This document shows, one piece after another, positions 34,047 through 42,404 of a DNA stretch of 44,634 nucleotides. The notes under the pieces were generated by a model that worked only from the letters and a program-made list of their open reading frames with translations, searched no databases and was not told the DNA's origin. Positions within the stretch are counted from its first letter, which is position 1. Every line of letters starts with the position of its first letter. Location of the stretch: contig CAMUHN010000019.1 of NCBI GenBank assembly GCA_947088675.1, positions 1-44,634 on the forward strand, written 5' to 3'. Made by a program: the position numbers and the translations under genes. This DNA comes from an uncultured Roseburia sp. (GTDB taxonomy: Bacteria; Bacillota; Clostridia; Lachnospirales; Lachnospiraceae).

Positions 34047-35132
34047 TTATGTCTGCCCGGATACCTTTCGGAACAGAGAGAGAATCCACGCGATCAAAGT
34101 ATTATCCAGCAGAATCGCCCCGGCCAGTGAAATCAGAAATGTAAGCGACGCCATAAGAATACAGCCGCCGACAATCCCTCCGCTTAATACATTCACATGC
34201 AGCACCTGTTTTACCACAAAGTGCAGCACGCCCCAATGGAGTAACAGAATAGAATAACTGTGTTTACAGACCAGCTTTATGAACAGATCATTTTTGTCAC
34301 TGTCATTTCTGCTTTTGATCGCAAGAAAAACAGCTGCGCAAAAAAACGTCATAACAGGAGACGTTTGATAAATATAGGGTTCATAACTTTCTGTAAAAAG
34401 AATCAGCCCACATGCGATAAGATAGCATATGCCGCCCGCCGCAATGATCCAGCCGGATATTTTTCTGCTGCATTTTTCAGCGAGAAAATACCCTGTGAGG
34501 TAAACACTGACAAAGGACTCTGAGATCACCGGCAGCGGCGCCTCTAAACCAAAAAGAGGAGCGAATGTATTTGCAGCGTCTGTCAGCAAAAATACAGACA
34601 GCACGCCGTAAAATACCATGTCCGGAATGTGCGACAGCAGATATCTTAAAAACGGCGTGTACAGATACAGCATTAATATGACATAAATCAGCCAGAAATG
34701 AGGGGCTTCCGTTGGCGCACCCATAAGAATCCGGACAAAAAGCAACGGCAGATTCTGAGGTGAAACAGCAGAAAATCCGTTTTTTGCAACGATATACAAC
34801 ACATAGCAGACGACAAGCGGAACGGCAACTTTTACAAAACGTCTGGCAAAAAATGCGCCGATTCGTTCGCCTTTTACCGGAAGCAAAAGCGCGCCGCTTA
34901 CCATAACGAAAATCTGGTTGCATGAGATAAATGTAAAGACAAATACAGTCAGTATGTCATACTGCAGGCTCTCTGCGGGAACCATAGACGCCGCCAGCGA
35001 TACGGTATGAATTGCGATTACAAAAATGGCGGCAAGCATACGAAGCAGATCCGGATATCTTTTGCGATCGTATTTCTCCTCGTGGCCAATCAGCATCTCA
35101 TACAATTTGGCGGGTTGTTTTGGCTTACTCAC
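34047..35132 (-). CDS. Membrane acyltransferase family 3 (OafA/WecH type)
   Basis: 361 residues, about ten membrane segments. The active-site-like His lies in DLLRMLAAIFVIAIHTVS near residue 42, then the ARR motif equivalent FFARRFVKVAVPLVVCY. Such proteins transfer acetyl or other acyl groups to extracellular glycans. GTG start at 35132 with GGGGAG five bases upstream. It begins the surface-modification group and follows hisIE with 56 bases, where only a weak TGTCT/AGACA stem is seen; separate promoter not identified. Confidence 0.87.
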   Translation of the reverse strand: MSKPKQPAKLYEMLIGHEEKYDRKRYPDLLRMLAAIFVIAIHTVSLAASMVPAESLQYDILTVFVFTFISCNQIFVMVSGALLLPVKGERIGAFFARRFVKVAVPLVVCYVLYIVAKNGFSAVSPQNLPLLFVRILMGAPTEAPHFWLIYVILMLYLYTPFLRYLLSHIPDMVFYGVLSVFLLTDAANTFAPLFGLEAPLPVISESFVSVYLTGYFLAEKCSRKISGWIIAAGGICYLIACGLILFTESYEPYIYQTSPVMTFFCAAVFLAIKSRNDSDKNDLFIKLVCKHSYSILLLHWGVLHFVVKQVLHVNVLSGGIVGGCILMASLTFLISLAGAILLDNTLIAWILSLFRKVSGQT

Positions 35133-35188
35133 ACTGTTCTCCCCTGTCTTTCTTTACAGACACTCATTTAATAAAATTAAAAGAAAAT

Positions 35189-36478
35189 TTAACTCTGATC
35201 TAATTTATGCGCGATATCGTCCCATGATATTCCACGTGCGGACATGAGCAGCATAAGATGATAAAGATGATCTGCAATCGAATTTTTTATTTCGTCGGAT
35301 TCCGGATTTTTCGCTGCAATAATCACTTCCATCGCGTCTTCGCCAAATTTTTTTAAAATGCCGTCCAGACCCAGATCAAATATATAATTGGCATAAGAGC
35401 CTTCTCTGGGATTTTTCCGGCGTTCATTAATCTGTTTAAAAATATCTTCAAAGATATGCTGCGCGCTCTTTTCCGTGTATTCCTTTTGAATAATATGATT
35501 AAAAAAACAGCTTCTGCTTCCGGTATGGCAGGCAGCGCCCACCTGCGACACTCTGGCAAGAATCGTATCGTAATCGCAGTCAGCCGTCAGTGATTTCACG
35601 TACTGGAAATGGCCGGAAGTAAGGCCCTTAATCCACAGTTCATGACGGCTTCTGCTGTAGTAAGTCATTTTTCCGATATTTAAGGTGGTTAAAAATGCTT
35701 CTTCATTCATATAGGCGAGCATTAAAACCTGATCCGTATGGTAATCCTGTACGATTACGGGCACCATATCCTCGCTGTTTTTCTTTAAATCGGACCATTT
35801 TAAGTCCGGTTCGTAATTGTCCATTTTAATTCCGTTTAAGGAAAACTGAGATTTTAACTCCATAATATCCGTTTTGGGGTCGTTTAAAAATAACCCCGCG
35901 ATCCCGCGTGCATTGGAACGTTTTAATACTTTCAGGATATCGTTATAATTGCACTCATCAAAATAAACAACATACGGTACGTTTGTCAGATTATCAAGCG
36001 CATCCAGAATACCATCATTTAATACGAGAAGTTCATGGAAATTCTGATCCATCTGTTCCCTGTGCTTAAAGATAAAATCAACATTTTCTACGGAAACCAG
36101 AATACGTTCTCTGCCGTAGCGTCTGCTGGCCTCTTTGGCCAGCGCCATCGTATCCGGTTTGGAGCCGTTTAATATCACCTGCAGACATCCGGAATGAAAC
36201 AGTTTCTTAATATCCTCCAGACGGTTAATGTTGCCGCCGGCGCAGACTTTCAGTTCTACATTCCGGTTTAAATCGCGCATCGTCTTTAAGTTTTTTTCTC
36301 GCTCTTCTTCATCCTTTGAGAGGTCAAACACAACAATCTTATCAACGCCATTGTCGTTGTAAAGGCTTGCCAGATGAAAAATACTGCTGTTGATTGGCGT
36401 ATCGTCGAAAAATCCTTTTACAGCTTTCCCGTTTTTTAAGAAAACTGTCGCAACGATATTTTTCTGATCCCTGTTCAT
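35189..36478 (-). CDS. hisI: HisIE with N-terminal degenerate HisA/HisF-like barrel
   Basis: Phosphoribosyl-AMP cyclohydrolase and phosphoribosyl-ATP pyrophosphatase, steps 2 and 3 of histidine synthesis. 429 residues in three parts: a HisA/HisF-like beta-alpha barrel (about 1-215), HisI (about 225-325, with ADCDYDTIL and [13 protein letters not shown] metal and active-site cysteines), and HisE (about 340-429, with [17 protein letters not shown]). Common HisIE is near 200-220 residues. In the barrel, the position of the HisF catalytic Asp11 is Phe13 and that of Asp130 is Glu131, though the phosphate-loop-like AGGNIN and LNGS remain. The barrel is therefore probably non-catalytic. Starts by overlapping hisB by four bases. 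Confidence 0.9.
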   Translation of the reverse strand: MNRDQKNIVATVFLKNGKAVKGFFDDTPINSSIFHLASLYNDNGVDKIVVFDLSKDEEEREKNLKTMRDLNRNVELKVCAGGNINRLEDIKKLFHSGCLQVILNGSKPDTMALAKEASRRYGRERILVSVENVDFIFKHREQMDQNFHELLVLNDGILDALDNLTNVPYVVYFDECNYNDILKVLKRSNARGIAGLFLNDPKTDIMELKSQFSLNGIKMDNYEPDLKWSDLKKNSEDMVPVIVQDYHTDQVLMLAYMNEEAFLTTLNIGKMTYYSRSRHELWIKGLTSGHFQYVKSLTADCDYDTILARVSQVGAACHTGSRSCFFNHIIQKEYTEKSAQHIFEDIFKQINERRKNPREGSYANYIFDLGLDGILKKFGEDAMEVIIAAKNPESDEIKNSIADHLYHLMLLMSARGISWDDIAHKLDQS

Positions 36479-37086
36479 AATAGTTCCTCTGTTCCTGCGG
36501 AAAGGCTTCCCTTTGTAGAAAGGATGCCGTCGATTCTTGCGTCAATGCCGACTGCCTCATCCAGTGCCCTGGCAAAAGATTTAAACATTGCTTCCGCCAT
36601 ATGATGGTTGTTGCCGCCCGACAATGTTCTGATATGGAGATTCATTCCGGCCGCATAAGAGACGGCATAAAAAAATTCTTTTATCATCTCCGTATCCAGG
36701 TAGCCAATCCGGTCTGTTGTAAATGCTCCGTCAAACGCCAGATAAGGCCTTCCGGAAAGATCCACGGCACAAAGCATCAGCGTTTCATCCATAGGCAGTA
36801 TGCAGCTGCCGAAGCGTCTGATGCCGCGTTTTTCGCCGAGAGCCTGTTTTATGGCCGTGCCAAGTACAATTCCGGTGTCCTCGATGGTATGGTGGCTGTC
36901 TACAATCAGATCCCCGGACACTTTGACTGTCAGGTCAAAAAATCCGTGTTTTGCAAATCCCTGCAGCATATGGTCAAAGAATCCGATTCCGGTATCAACC
37001 TCAAAGTCGCCCCGCCCATCCAGATCCAGTGTAATGCGGATATCAGTTTCTTTTGTTTTACGTACACAATCTGCTGTTCTGATCAA
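36475..37086 (-). CDS. hisB: Imidazoleglycerol-phosphate dehydratase
   Basis: Step 6 of histidine synthesis. 203 residues with metal-binding motifs [14 protein letters not shown] and [18 protein letters not shown], and GFFDHML near residue 37. It is the stand-alone dehydratase without a phosphatase domain. Overlaps hisD by four bases upstream and hisIE by four downstream, giving tight translational coupling. Confidence 0.97.
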   Translation of the reverse strand: MIRTADCVRKTKETDIRITLDLDGRGDFEVDTGIGFFDHMLQGFAKHGFFDLTVKVSGDLIVDSHHTIEDTGIVLGTAIKQALGEKRGIRRFGSCILPMDETLMLCAVDLSGRPYLAFDGAFTTDRIGYLDTEMIKEFFYAVSYAAGMNLHIRTLSGGNNHHMAEAMFKSFARALDEAVGIDARIDGILSTKGSLSAGTEELL

Positions 37087-38384
37087 TGTTCTCCTCCTTC
37101 AAAACGCACACGGATGGAATTGGCGTGCGCCGTCAGCTGTTCACACTCCGCGAACTGGACAATATCCCGGTAAATCGGAGCGAGAGCGTCTTTTGAGTAA
37201 GATATAATACTGGATTTTTTGATAAAATCATCCACGCTCAACGCAGAAAAGAATTTTGCCGTCCCGTTTGTCGGAAGCACATGGTTCGGCCCCGCGAAAT
37301 AATCGCCAAGCGGTTCGCTTGCGTATTCACCGAGAAAAATGGCCCCGGCATTTCTTATTTTGGTCATCGTGTCAAACGGATTTTCTGTCACAAGTTCAAG
37401 ATGCTCGGATGCGATCTCGTTCACTGTCTCAATCGCTTCCTCCATTGTTTTTGCGACAAGAATATAGCCGTAATGCTCCAGCGATTTCGTAATGATTTCT
37501 TTTCTGGAGAGCACAGCAGTAAATGCATCGGCCTCTCTGCTCACGGCCTCCGCCACACTGCGGCTTGTCGTCACAAGGATTGCGGATGCCATCTCGTCAT
37601 GCTCCGCCTGAGACAGCAGATCTGCCGCGACAAAACGCGGATTGGCTGTCTCGTCTGCAAGGATCAGAATTTCGCTTGGCCCGGCAATCGAGTCAATGCT
37701 GACATGGCCAAATACCGCCTTTTTTGCAAGTGCAACATAAATATTCCCCGGTCCCACAATTTTATCGGCTTTTGGAATACTCTGCGTTCCGAACGCCAGA
37801 GCGGCAATCGCCTGTGCCCCGCCGACTTTATAGATTTCATCTACGCCGGCCTCTTTTGCAGCAACCAGAGTGGACGCACAGATGCTGCCGTCTTTTGCCG
37901 GCGGGGTCGTCATGATAATGCGGTCCACGCCTGCGACTTTTGCGGGCACTACATTCATCAGAACGGAGGAGGGATAAACAGCTTTTCCGCCTGGCACATA
38001 GACGCCGACGGTTTTCAGCGGGGTGATCTTCTGACCGAGCAATATGCCCTCCTCTTTTGAATCAAACCAGGAATTCTGACGCTGTTTTTCGTGGAAACTC
38101 CTGATATTGACAAGAGCCTTCTTGATCACGGAAAGCAGCTTCGGGTCTGTCTTACGGTAAGCCTGTTCAATTTCATCCTCTGTTACAAGGATATTGTCGG
38201 TATCGATCTTTGCGCCGTCAAACTGCCAGGTGTAGGAGAAAACGGCCGCATCTTTGTTTTCTCTTACATTTTGGATAATTTCGGCGACACGCCCCTCGTA
38301 TTCCCCGTAGGAAGCAGGACTTCTCTTTAACAGGTTTTCTAAGATATTATCTTTTGTTTCTGAAGTTAACTCTAATATTCTCAT
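37083..38384 (-). CDS. hisD: Histidinol dehydrogenase
   Basis: Last two oxidations of histidine synthesis, NAD- and zinc-dependent. 433 residues with YVPGGKAVYPSSVLMN, KIVGPGNIYVALAK, GPSEILILADE and the zinc and catalytic block QAEHDEMAS. The ATG at 38384 lies a few bases after the hisG stop, its AGGAACG ribosome site overlapping the hisG end. Confidence 0.97.
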   Translation of the reverse strand: MRILELTSETKDNILENLLKRSPASYGEYEGRVAEIIQNVRENKDAAVFSYTWQFDGAKIDTDNILVTEDEIEQAYRKTDPKLLSVIKKALVNIRSFHEKQRQNSWFDSKEEGILLGQKITPLKTVGVYVPGGKAVYPSSVLMNVVPAKVAGVDRIIMTTPPAKDGSICASTLVAAKEAGVDEIYKVGGAQAIAALAFGTQSIPKADKIVGPGNIYVALAKKAVFGHVSIDSIAGPSEILILADETANPRFVAADLLSQAEHDEMASAILVTTSRSVAEAVSREADAFTAVLSRKEIITKSLEHYGYILVAKTMEEAIETVNEIASEHLELVTENPFDTMTKIRNAGAIFLGEYASEPLGDYFAGPNHVLPTNGTAKFFSALSVDDFIKKSSIISYSKDALAPIYRDIVQFAECEQLTAHANSIRVRFEGGEH

Positions 38385-38389
38385 CTGGA

Positions 38390-39055
38390 TTACCGTTCCT
38401 TTCCGGATACGCCGATCACCTGCTTTAAGTCAGTGATCAGCTTTGTGATCCTCTCATTTTCCATTTTCATACTGACCTGATTGACTACCATGCGCGCCGA
38501 AAGCGGACAGACTTCCTCCAGTACATGAAGACCGTTTTCTCTTAAGGTAGAACCTGTCTCAACGATATCGCAGATGACCTCAGAAAGCCCTACGATCGGC
38601 GCCAGCTCAATCGAACCGTTTAATTTGATAATCTCAACTGTCTGATGCTTTTTGTTGTAGAAGTAATCTTTTGCGATACGCGGATATTTCGTAGCGACAC
38701 GTATCAGTTCATGATGGCGCAGCAGTTCCCCCGCTTCTTTCGGGCCGCAGATGCACATGCGGCATCTGCCGAATCCAAGATCCAGAACCTCGTAGATATT
38801 GCGGGCTTCTTCGAGTATCGTATCCTTTCCGACAACGCCGATATCGGCAGCGCCGTATTCGACGTAGGTTGGCACGTCCGGTCCTTTTGCGAGAAAAAAA
38901 CGCAGCTTTAACGCTTCATTGACGAAAATCAGTTTTCTCGTATTTTTATCTTTCATCTCCTCGCAGGTAATTCCAATCTGTTCTAACATTTCAAGCGTTT
39001 TATTTGCAAGCCTGCCTTTGCCCAGAGCAAAAGTCAGATATCTGTTATTTTCCAT
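38390..39055 (-). CDS. hisG: ATP phosphoribosyltransferase catalytic subunit, short form
   Basis: First committed step of histidine synthesis. 221 residues, the short HisG that lacks the C-terminal regulatory domain and needs HisZ. LTFALGKGRL at the start and the PRPP loop DIVETGSTLRENGL are clear. Placed after hisZ with 23 bases between, as expected for an obligatory complex. Confidence 0.97.
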   Translation of the reverse strand: MENNRYLTFALGKGRLANKTLEMLEQIGITCEEMKDKNTRKLIFVNEALKLRFFLAKGPDVPTYVEYGAADIGVVGKDTILEEARNIYEVLDLGFGRCRMCICGPKEAGELLRHHELIRVATKYPRIAKDYFYNKKHQTVEIIKLNGSIELAPIVGLSEVICDIVETGSTLRENGLHVLEEVCPLSARMVVNQVSMKMENERITKLITDLKQVIGVSGKER

Positions 39056-39078
39056 AAATTTAATTCCTTTTTTAATGT

Positions 39079-40263
39079 TTATAAAAATCTGATTTCGGTA
39101 ATATGGTTTCTGTCGGCATAGGCAAGGTAATCTTCTTTTGACTTGTTCGGATCATATGCGATCAGTTCCGCCGCTTCGCCTGCATTTCGCATTTCTTCCG
39201 CCATACGGATCGCCTCGCTGCGCGCATGTTCCGTGTAGACGATCAGTTGTGCCCGGTACGAAAGCGGGATTTCAATTTTCTGTCTGGAAAGCGCTGCCAT
39301 AAGCGGATCAACCGTAAGCGCAAATCCTATGGAAGTCGCATGTTTGCCGAAATAGGCAAGCAGATTGTCATAACGGCCGCCTTTTACAATCGGCTCCCCG
39401 CTGCCAAACGTATAACCGGAAAAAATAATGCCGGTATAATACTGATAATCGCTGATTGTACCCAGTTCAAATGTAACATAACGGTCAATTCCGTAAACTT
39501 CAAGGAGTTGATGAAGTTCTTCGAGACGCCTGATCGCCGCTAAAATCCTCGGATAGCCGGATGCATATTCTCTGGCGCATAAAAGCTCTCTGGAGCCGCT
39601 GTAGAGGTTCCCGAGCATCCCGAACAGATCTTTTAAGTTCTGATCCAGATGCAGCGGCTCGATCAGGCTCTCTGCGCCAAAGAAATTTTTGTTGGAGATC
39701 AGTTCGCGTAATTCCTCTTCCTGTTCCTCGTTCAGTCCCGCCGCTTCCGTTAATCCGCGGAAGAAATCAGCATGTCCGACGCTTAACTGAAATTCGTTCA
39801 GCCCCGCCGTCTTTAAGGAAGCGATTACCATCGCAAGCATTTCCGCATCCGCATCGACCGTTTCGTCCGCAATCAGTTCAGCTCCGATCTGCGTATTCTC
39901 CTTTAATCTTCCCTGATAGCTGCTGTTGTTGATAAAGGTACTGCCCATATAGCAAAGGCGGATCGGCATATTCTCCTCACCGAAATATTTAGCGGCGCAC
40001 CGTGCGACTGACGGCGTGATATCCGGCCGCAATACAAGCGTATTTCCCTCCCGGTCAAAAAATTTATAAAGATTTTTTGACGGTGTCGTGCCGATTTCTT
40101 TTCCGAATATATCAAAAAATTCAAAGGAAGGCGTCTGGATCGGATGATACCCGTACCGGCGCAGCGCCCTGTTGATATTATCCTGCAGGATCAGCTTTTT
40201 CTCACATTCTTCACTGTAAATATCCCGGACACCTTCCGGTGTGTGCAATAATTGTTTTTTCAC
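39079..40263 (-). CDS. hisZ: ATP phosphoribosyltransferase regulatory subunit
   Basis: Histidyl-tRNA-synthetase paralogue that activates short HisG and mediates histidine feedback. 394 residues: PEGVRDIYSEECEKK near the start, NLYKFFDREGNTLVLRPDITPSVAR (motif 2 region, named in part) and SGYTFGSGEPIVKGGRYDNL. Lacks the anticodon-binding domain of HisRS, length typical of HisZ. GTG start at 40263 with GAGAGG six bases before it. Genes then run hisG, hisD, hisB, hisIE. Confidence 0.95.
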   Translation of the reverse strand: MKKQLLHTPEGVRDIYSEECEKKLILQDNINRALRRYGYHPIQTPSFEFFDIFGKEIGTTPSKNLYKFFDREGNTLVLRPDITPSVARCAAKYFGEENMPIRLCYMGSTFINNSSYQGRLKENTQIGAELIADETVDADAEMLAMVIASLKTAGLNEFQLSVGHADFFRGLTEAAGLNEEQEEELRELISNKNFFGAESLIEPLHLDQNLKDLFGMLGNLYSGSRELLCAREYASGYPRILAAIRRLEELHQLLEVYGIDRYVTFELGTISDYQYYTGIIFSGYTFGSGEPIVKGGRYDNLLAYFGKHATSIGFALTVDPLMAALSRQKIEIPLSYRAQLIVYTEHARSEAIRMAEEMRNAGEAAELIAYDPNKSKEDYLAYADRNHITEIRFL

Positions 40264-40281
40264 TGTAAACCTCTCGTCTTA

Positions 40282-40815
40282 TTAGTCTCTGTCGAGGATA
40301 TCTTTTTTCAGGATATCCAGATACGGCACAAGCACACTGCCCGATTTTGGCAGAAAATACTCCGCCTCCAGTTCTTCGTACCGAAAGCTTTTTCTGCCGC
40401 CGTCTTTCGCACGCGCTAAAAATTCTTCCAGACGCTTCAGCCTTAAGTAATAGATCTCATCCCGGTGTGTAAAGCTGATCAGCAAAAATGAAATACCGCC
40501 CTGCCGTTCAAAATTCTGCATGAATACAACCTGATGTTCATGTACATTCTGAAGGGGGAATGTGTCGGTATGACATTCCTTTGCGTCAAAACAGACTGGT
40601 ATCCCCTGTACTGCGCCGATATAATCGACCGTACTCTTCTGGTCAAAATAGGCCAGTGTGATATGTCTTGTCTCTTTGTCTATTGTAATCGGCGTAATCG
40701 GCGTCGGCACTTTCTGAATCAGCGCCAGGTTGCCCGCTGAATATCGTTCGTTGGTCCGGTTGATAAACTCTTCCAGCGCAGAGCCGCGCAGTCCTCTTGA
40801 ATTCCATGTAGCCAT
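40282..40815 (-). CDS. recU: RecU family Holliday junction resolvase
   Basis: Cuts four-way junctions in recombination and segregation in Firmicutes. 177 residues with the PD-(D/E)xK core STVDYIGAVQGIPVCFDAKEC near residue 60-80 (Asp, then Asp-Ala-Lys) and LHEHQ-like VHEHQVVFMQNFERQGGISFLL. NRGLRG-like NSRGLRGSALEEFINRTN at the start. AGGAA precedes the ATG. The hisZ start is only 18 bases beyond its stop, so recU heads the his transcript. Confidence 0.9.
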   Translation of the reverse strand: MATWNSRGLRGSALEEFINRTNERYSAGNLALIQKVPTPITPITIDKETRHITLAYFDQKSTVDYIGAVQGIPVCFDAKECHTDTFPLQNVHEHQVVFMQNFERQGGISFLLISFTHRDEIYYLRLKRLEEFLARAKDGGRKSFRYEELEAEYFLPKSGSVLVPYLDILKKDILDRD

Positions 40816-40879
40816 AATTGTTTCCTGATGATTGATGTTCCTGACTTTATTTTTTGATTGCTGGGAAAAACCCCAAACT

Positions 40880-40908
40880 ATTATATATGATTTCTATTTT
40901 TCGCACAA
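40880..40908 (-). promoter_or_regulatory. Sigma-A promoter of the recU-his operon
   Basis: On the minus strand TTGTGC (40903-40908) and TATAAT (40880-40885), spacer 17. The leader is about 60 bases; it holds a TGGG/CCCA stem with a T-rich loop but no T-box-like or his-peptide leader. Confidence 0.7.
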
Positions 40909-40929
40909 TACAAAATGCAGAAAATTCTT

Positions 40930-40958
40930 TTGTAAAATCGGAAAAACTGTGTTACACT
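40930..40958 (+). promoter_or_regulatory. Promoter of the DtxR/MntR-type regulator
   Basis: TTGTAA at 40930-40935 and TACACT at 40953-40958 with a 17-base spacer; start codon 37 bases downstream. Back-to-back with the recU promoter. Confidence 0.65.
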
Positions 40959-40994
40959 TTCTTATATCTTAAAAACGGCATGGAGGGAGAACAA

Positions 40995-41372
40995 ATGACT
41001 TTGAACGAATCGACAGAAAACTATCTGGAGACAATTCTGATCTTAAACCACAGATTGGGCAATGTTCGTTCGGTTGATATTGCAAATGAGATGAACTTCA
41101 AAAAGCCAAGTGTCAGCGTTGCAATGAAAAATCTCAGGGAAAACGGGTATATTACGGTAAGCCCGGAAGGACATATCCATTTGACAGAAATCGGACTTGA
41201 AGTCGCAGAACGAATCTACGAACGCCATACTACGCTCTCCAACTGGCTTACAACACTTGGCGTTGACCCTCGTGTTGCAGCCGAAGACGCATGTAAGATG
41301 GAACATGATATCAGCATCGAAAGTTTCGAGGCAATTAAACGTCATATTAAACATATGAACGGATACTCCTGA
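40995..41372 (+). CDS. DtxR/MntR family metal-dependent regulator, short form
   Basis: 125 residues: a winged-helix DNA-binding domain (about 1-65, NFKKPSVSVAMKNL recognition helix) and a dimerisation and metal domain (about 70-122). Aligned by eye with Bacillus MntR, its ligands Asp8, Glu11, His77, Glu99, Glu102 and His103 become Asn9, Glu12, His78, Cys100, Glu103 and His104. The ACKMEH segment resembles the ACRWEH of iron-sensing DtxR with its Cys102. Iron rather than manganese sensing is therefore plausible. No SH3-like C-terminal domain. ATG 40995 follows GGAGGG. No metal transporter is adjacent. Its 3' end overlaps the convergent gene by 26 bases. Confidence 0.85.
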   Translation: MTLNESTENYLETILILNHRLGNVRSVDIANEMNFKKPSVSVAMKNLRENGYITVSPEGHIHLTEIGLEVAERIYERHTTLSNWLTTLGVDPRVAAEDACKMEHDISIESFEAIKRHIKHMNGYS

Positions 41373-42354
41373 TATAATCTTCCGCTTTCCGGAAAGCGGC
41401 GCCCGGCGGCGCAGTAAACACGCGCCCGTCTTCAAACTTCAGACAGTATGCATGGAGCAGCTGTGCTTCTATGCCGGCTTTTCTCCGAAACAGCCGGTTT
41501 TCTTCCGGATCTCCGTATTTTGGGTCGCCTATGACAGGGTGTCCGACTGACGCAAGATGTGCGCGGATCTGATGCGATTTTCCGGTAATCAGACGCACTT
41601 TAAGCATGGAATAACCGTTAACGGACCACACAGGCTGAAATTCTGTCCAAATCTCCCAACCGGACAAAGCGTCGTCCCGCTGTTTGCCCTGTGACGCCGG
41701 TGCATTTTTCTGAACCGAAACTTTATTGGCGGCGGTATCTTTCGTAAGCCATCCTCTGACAGAAACGCTTTCTGTTACTTCACCCTTTACGATACAATCA
41801 TAATATTTCGAAACTTTATGTTCTTTGAATGCTTCCGACATTGCCCGAAGTCCCAAAAGCGTCTTCCCCGCCACCAGAAGTCCGGATGTATTGCGGTCCA
41901 GACGGTTGCAGACAGACGGCCGAAACAGCTTAAACTGTTCTTTTGTCAGGCAGTCCTGCCTGATCAGATACGAAAGGATCAGTTCGTTTGCCGAAAGGCT
42001 TTCACGAGTTGATTTCTGTGACAGAAGTCCGGAAGGCTTATTGATAATCATTATGTCCTGATCTTCATAAACAACCGAAAGACATTGTTCCGGTAAATTT
42101 TTAAGCAGTTCAAATTCACGGTCCAGACTGTCCCTGGCCGAAAACTTCTCGAAAGTTTCGTCCGAAAAAAACAATTTTACCTCATCCGAAACATGAAGCT
42201 TTTCAGAACCTTCCGCTTTCTTTCCGTTTAATGTAATGTTCTTTTTTCGAAGCATTTTATAGAGAAAACCGGAAGGCGCGCCGGGGAGCAGTTTTTTTAA
42301 ATACTTGTCAAAACGCCCTCCGGCCTCCTCCTTTGATATCGTAATAGTACGCAT
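41347..42354 (-). CDS. RluA family pseudouridine synthase
   Basis: 335 residues. N-terminal S4 domain (about 10-70: RFDKYLKKLL, FLYKMLRKKNITLNGKKA) and a catalytic domain with CNRLDRNTSGLLVAGKT, the aspartate after RL being the nucleophile, and GKSHQIRAHLASVGHPVIGDPKYG. It is a second RluA-type enzyme in the window, RluC-like in domain order; target unknown. Starts at 42354. The stop codon lies inside the 3' end of the convergent regulator gene. Confidence 0.92.
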   Translation of the reverse strand: MRTITISKEEAGGRFDKYLKKLLPGAPSGFLYKMLRKKNITLNGKKAEGSEKLHVSDEVKLFFSDETFEKFSARDSLDREFELLKNLPEQCLSVVYEDQDIMIINKPSGLLSQKSTRESLSANELILSYLIRQDCLTKEQFKLFRPSVCNRLDRNTSGLLVAGKTLLGLRAMSEAFKEHKVSKYYDCIVKGEVTESVSVRGWLTKDTAANKVSVQKNAPASQGKQRDDALSGWEIWTEFQPVWSVNGYSMLKVRLITGKSHQIRAHLASVGHPVIGDPKYGDPEENRLFRRKAGIEAQLLHAYCLKFEDGRVFTAPPGAAFRKAEDYIRSIRSYV

Positions 42355-42404
42355 TGCGCAATTCTCCTGTCCGAAACATTTTCTGATACAGCGCCGGAAA
42401 GCAG

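Noticed and set aside
40816-40880. Possible T-box or amino-acid leader ahead of the recU-his operon
   Set aside because: The leader is only about 60 bases, has no histidine codon run and no T-box sequence; only a small TGGG/CCCA stem.
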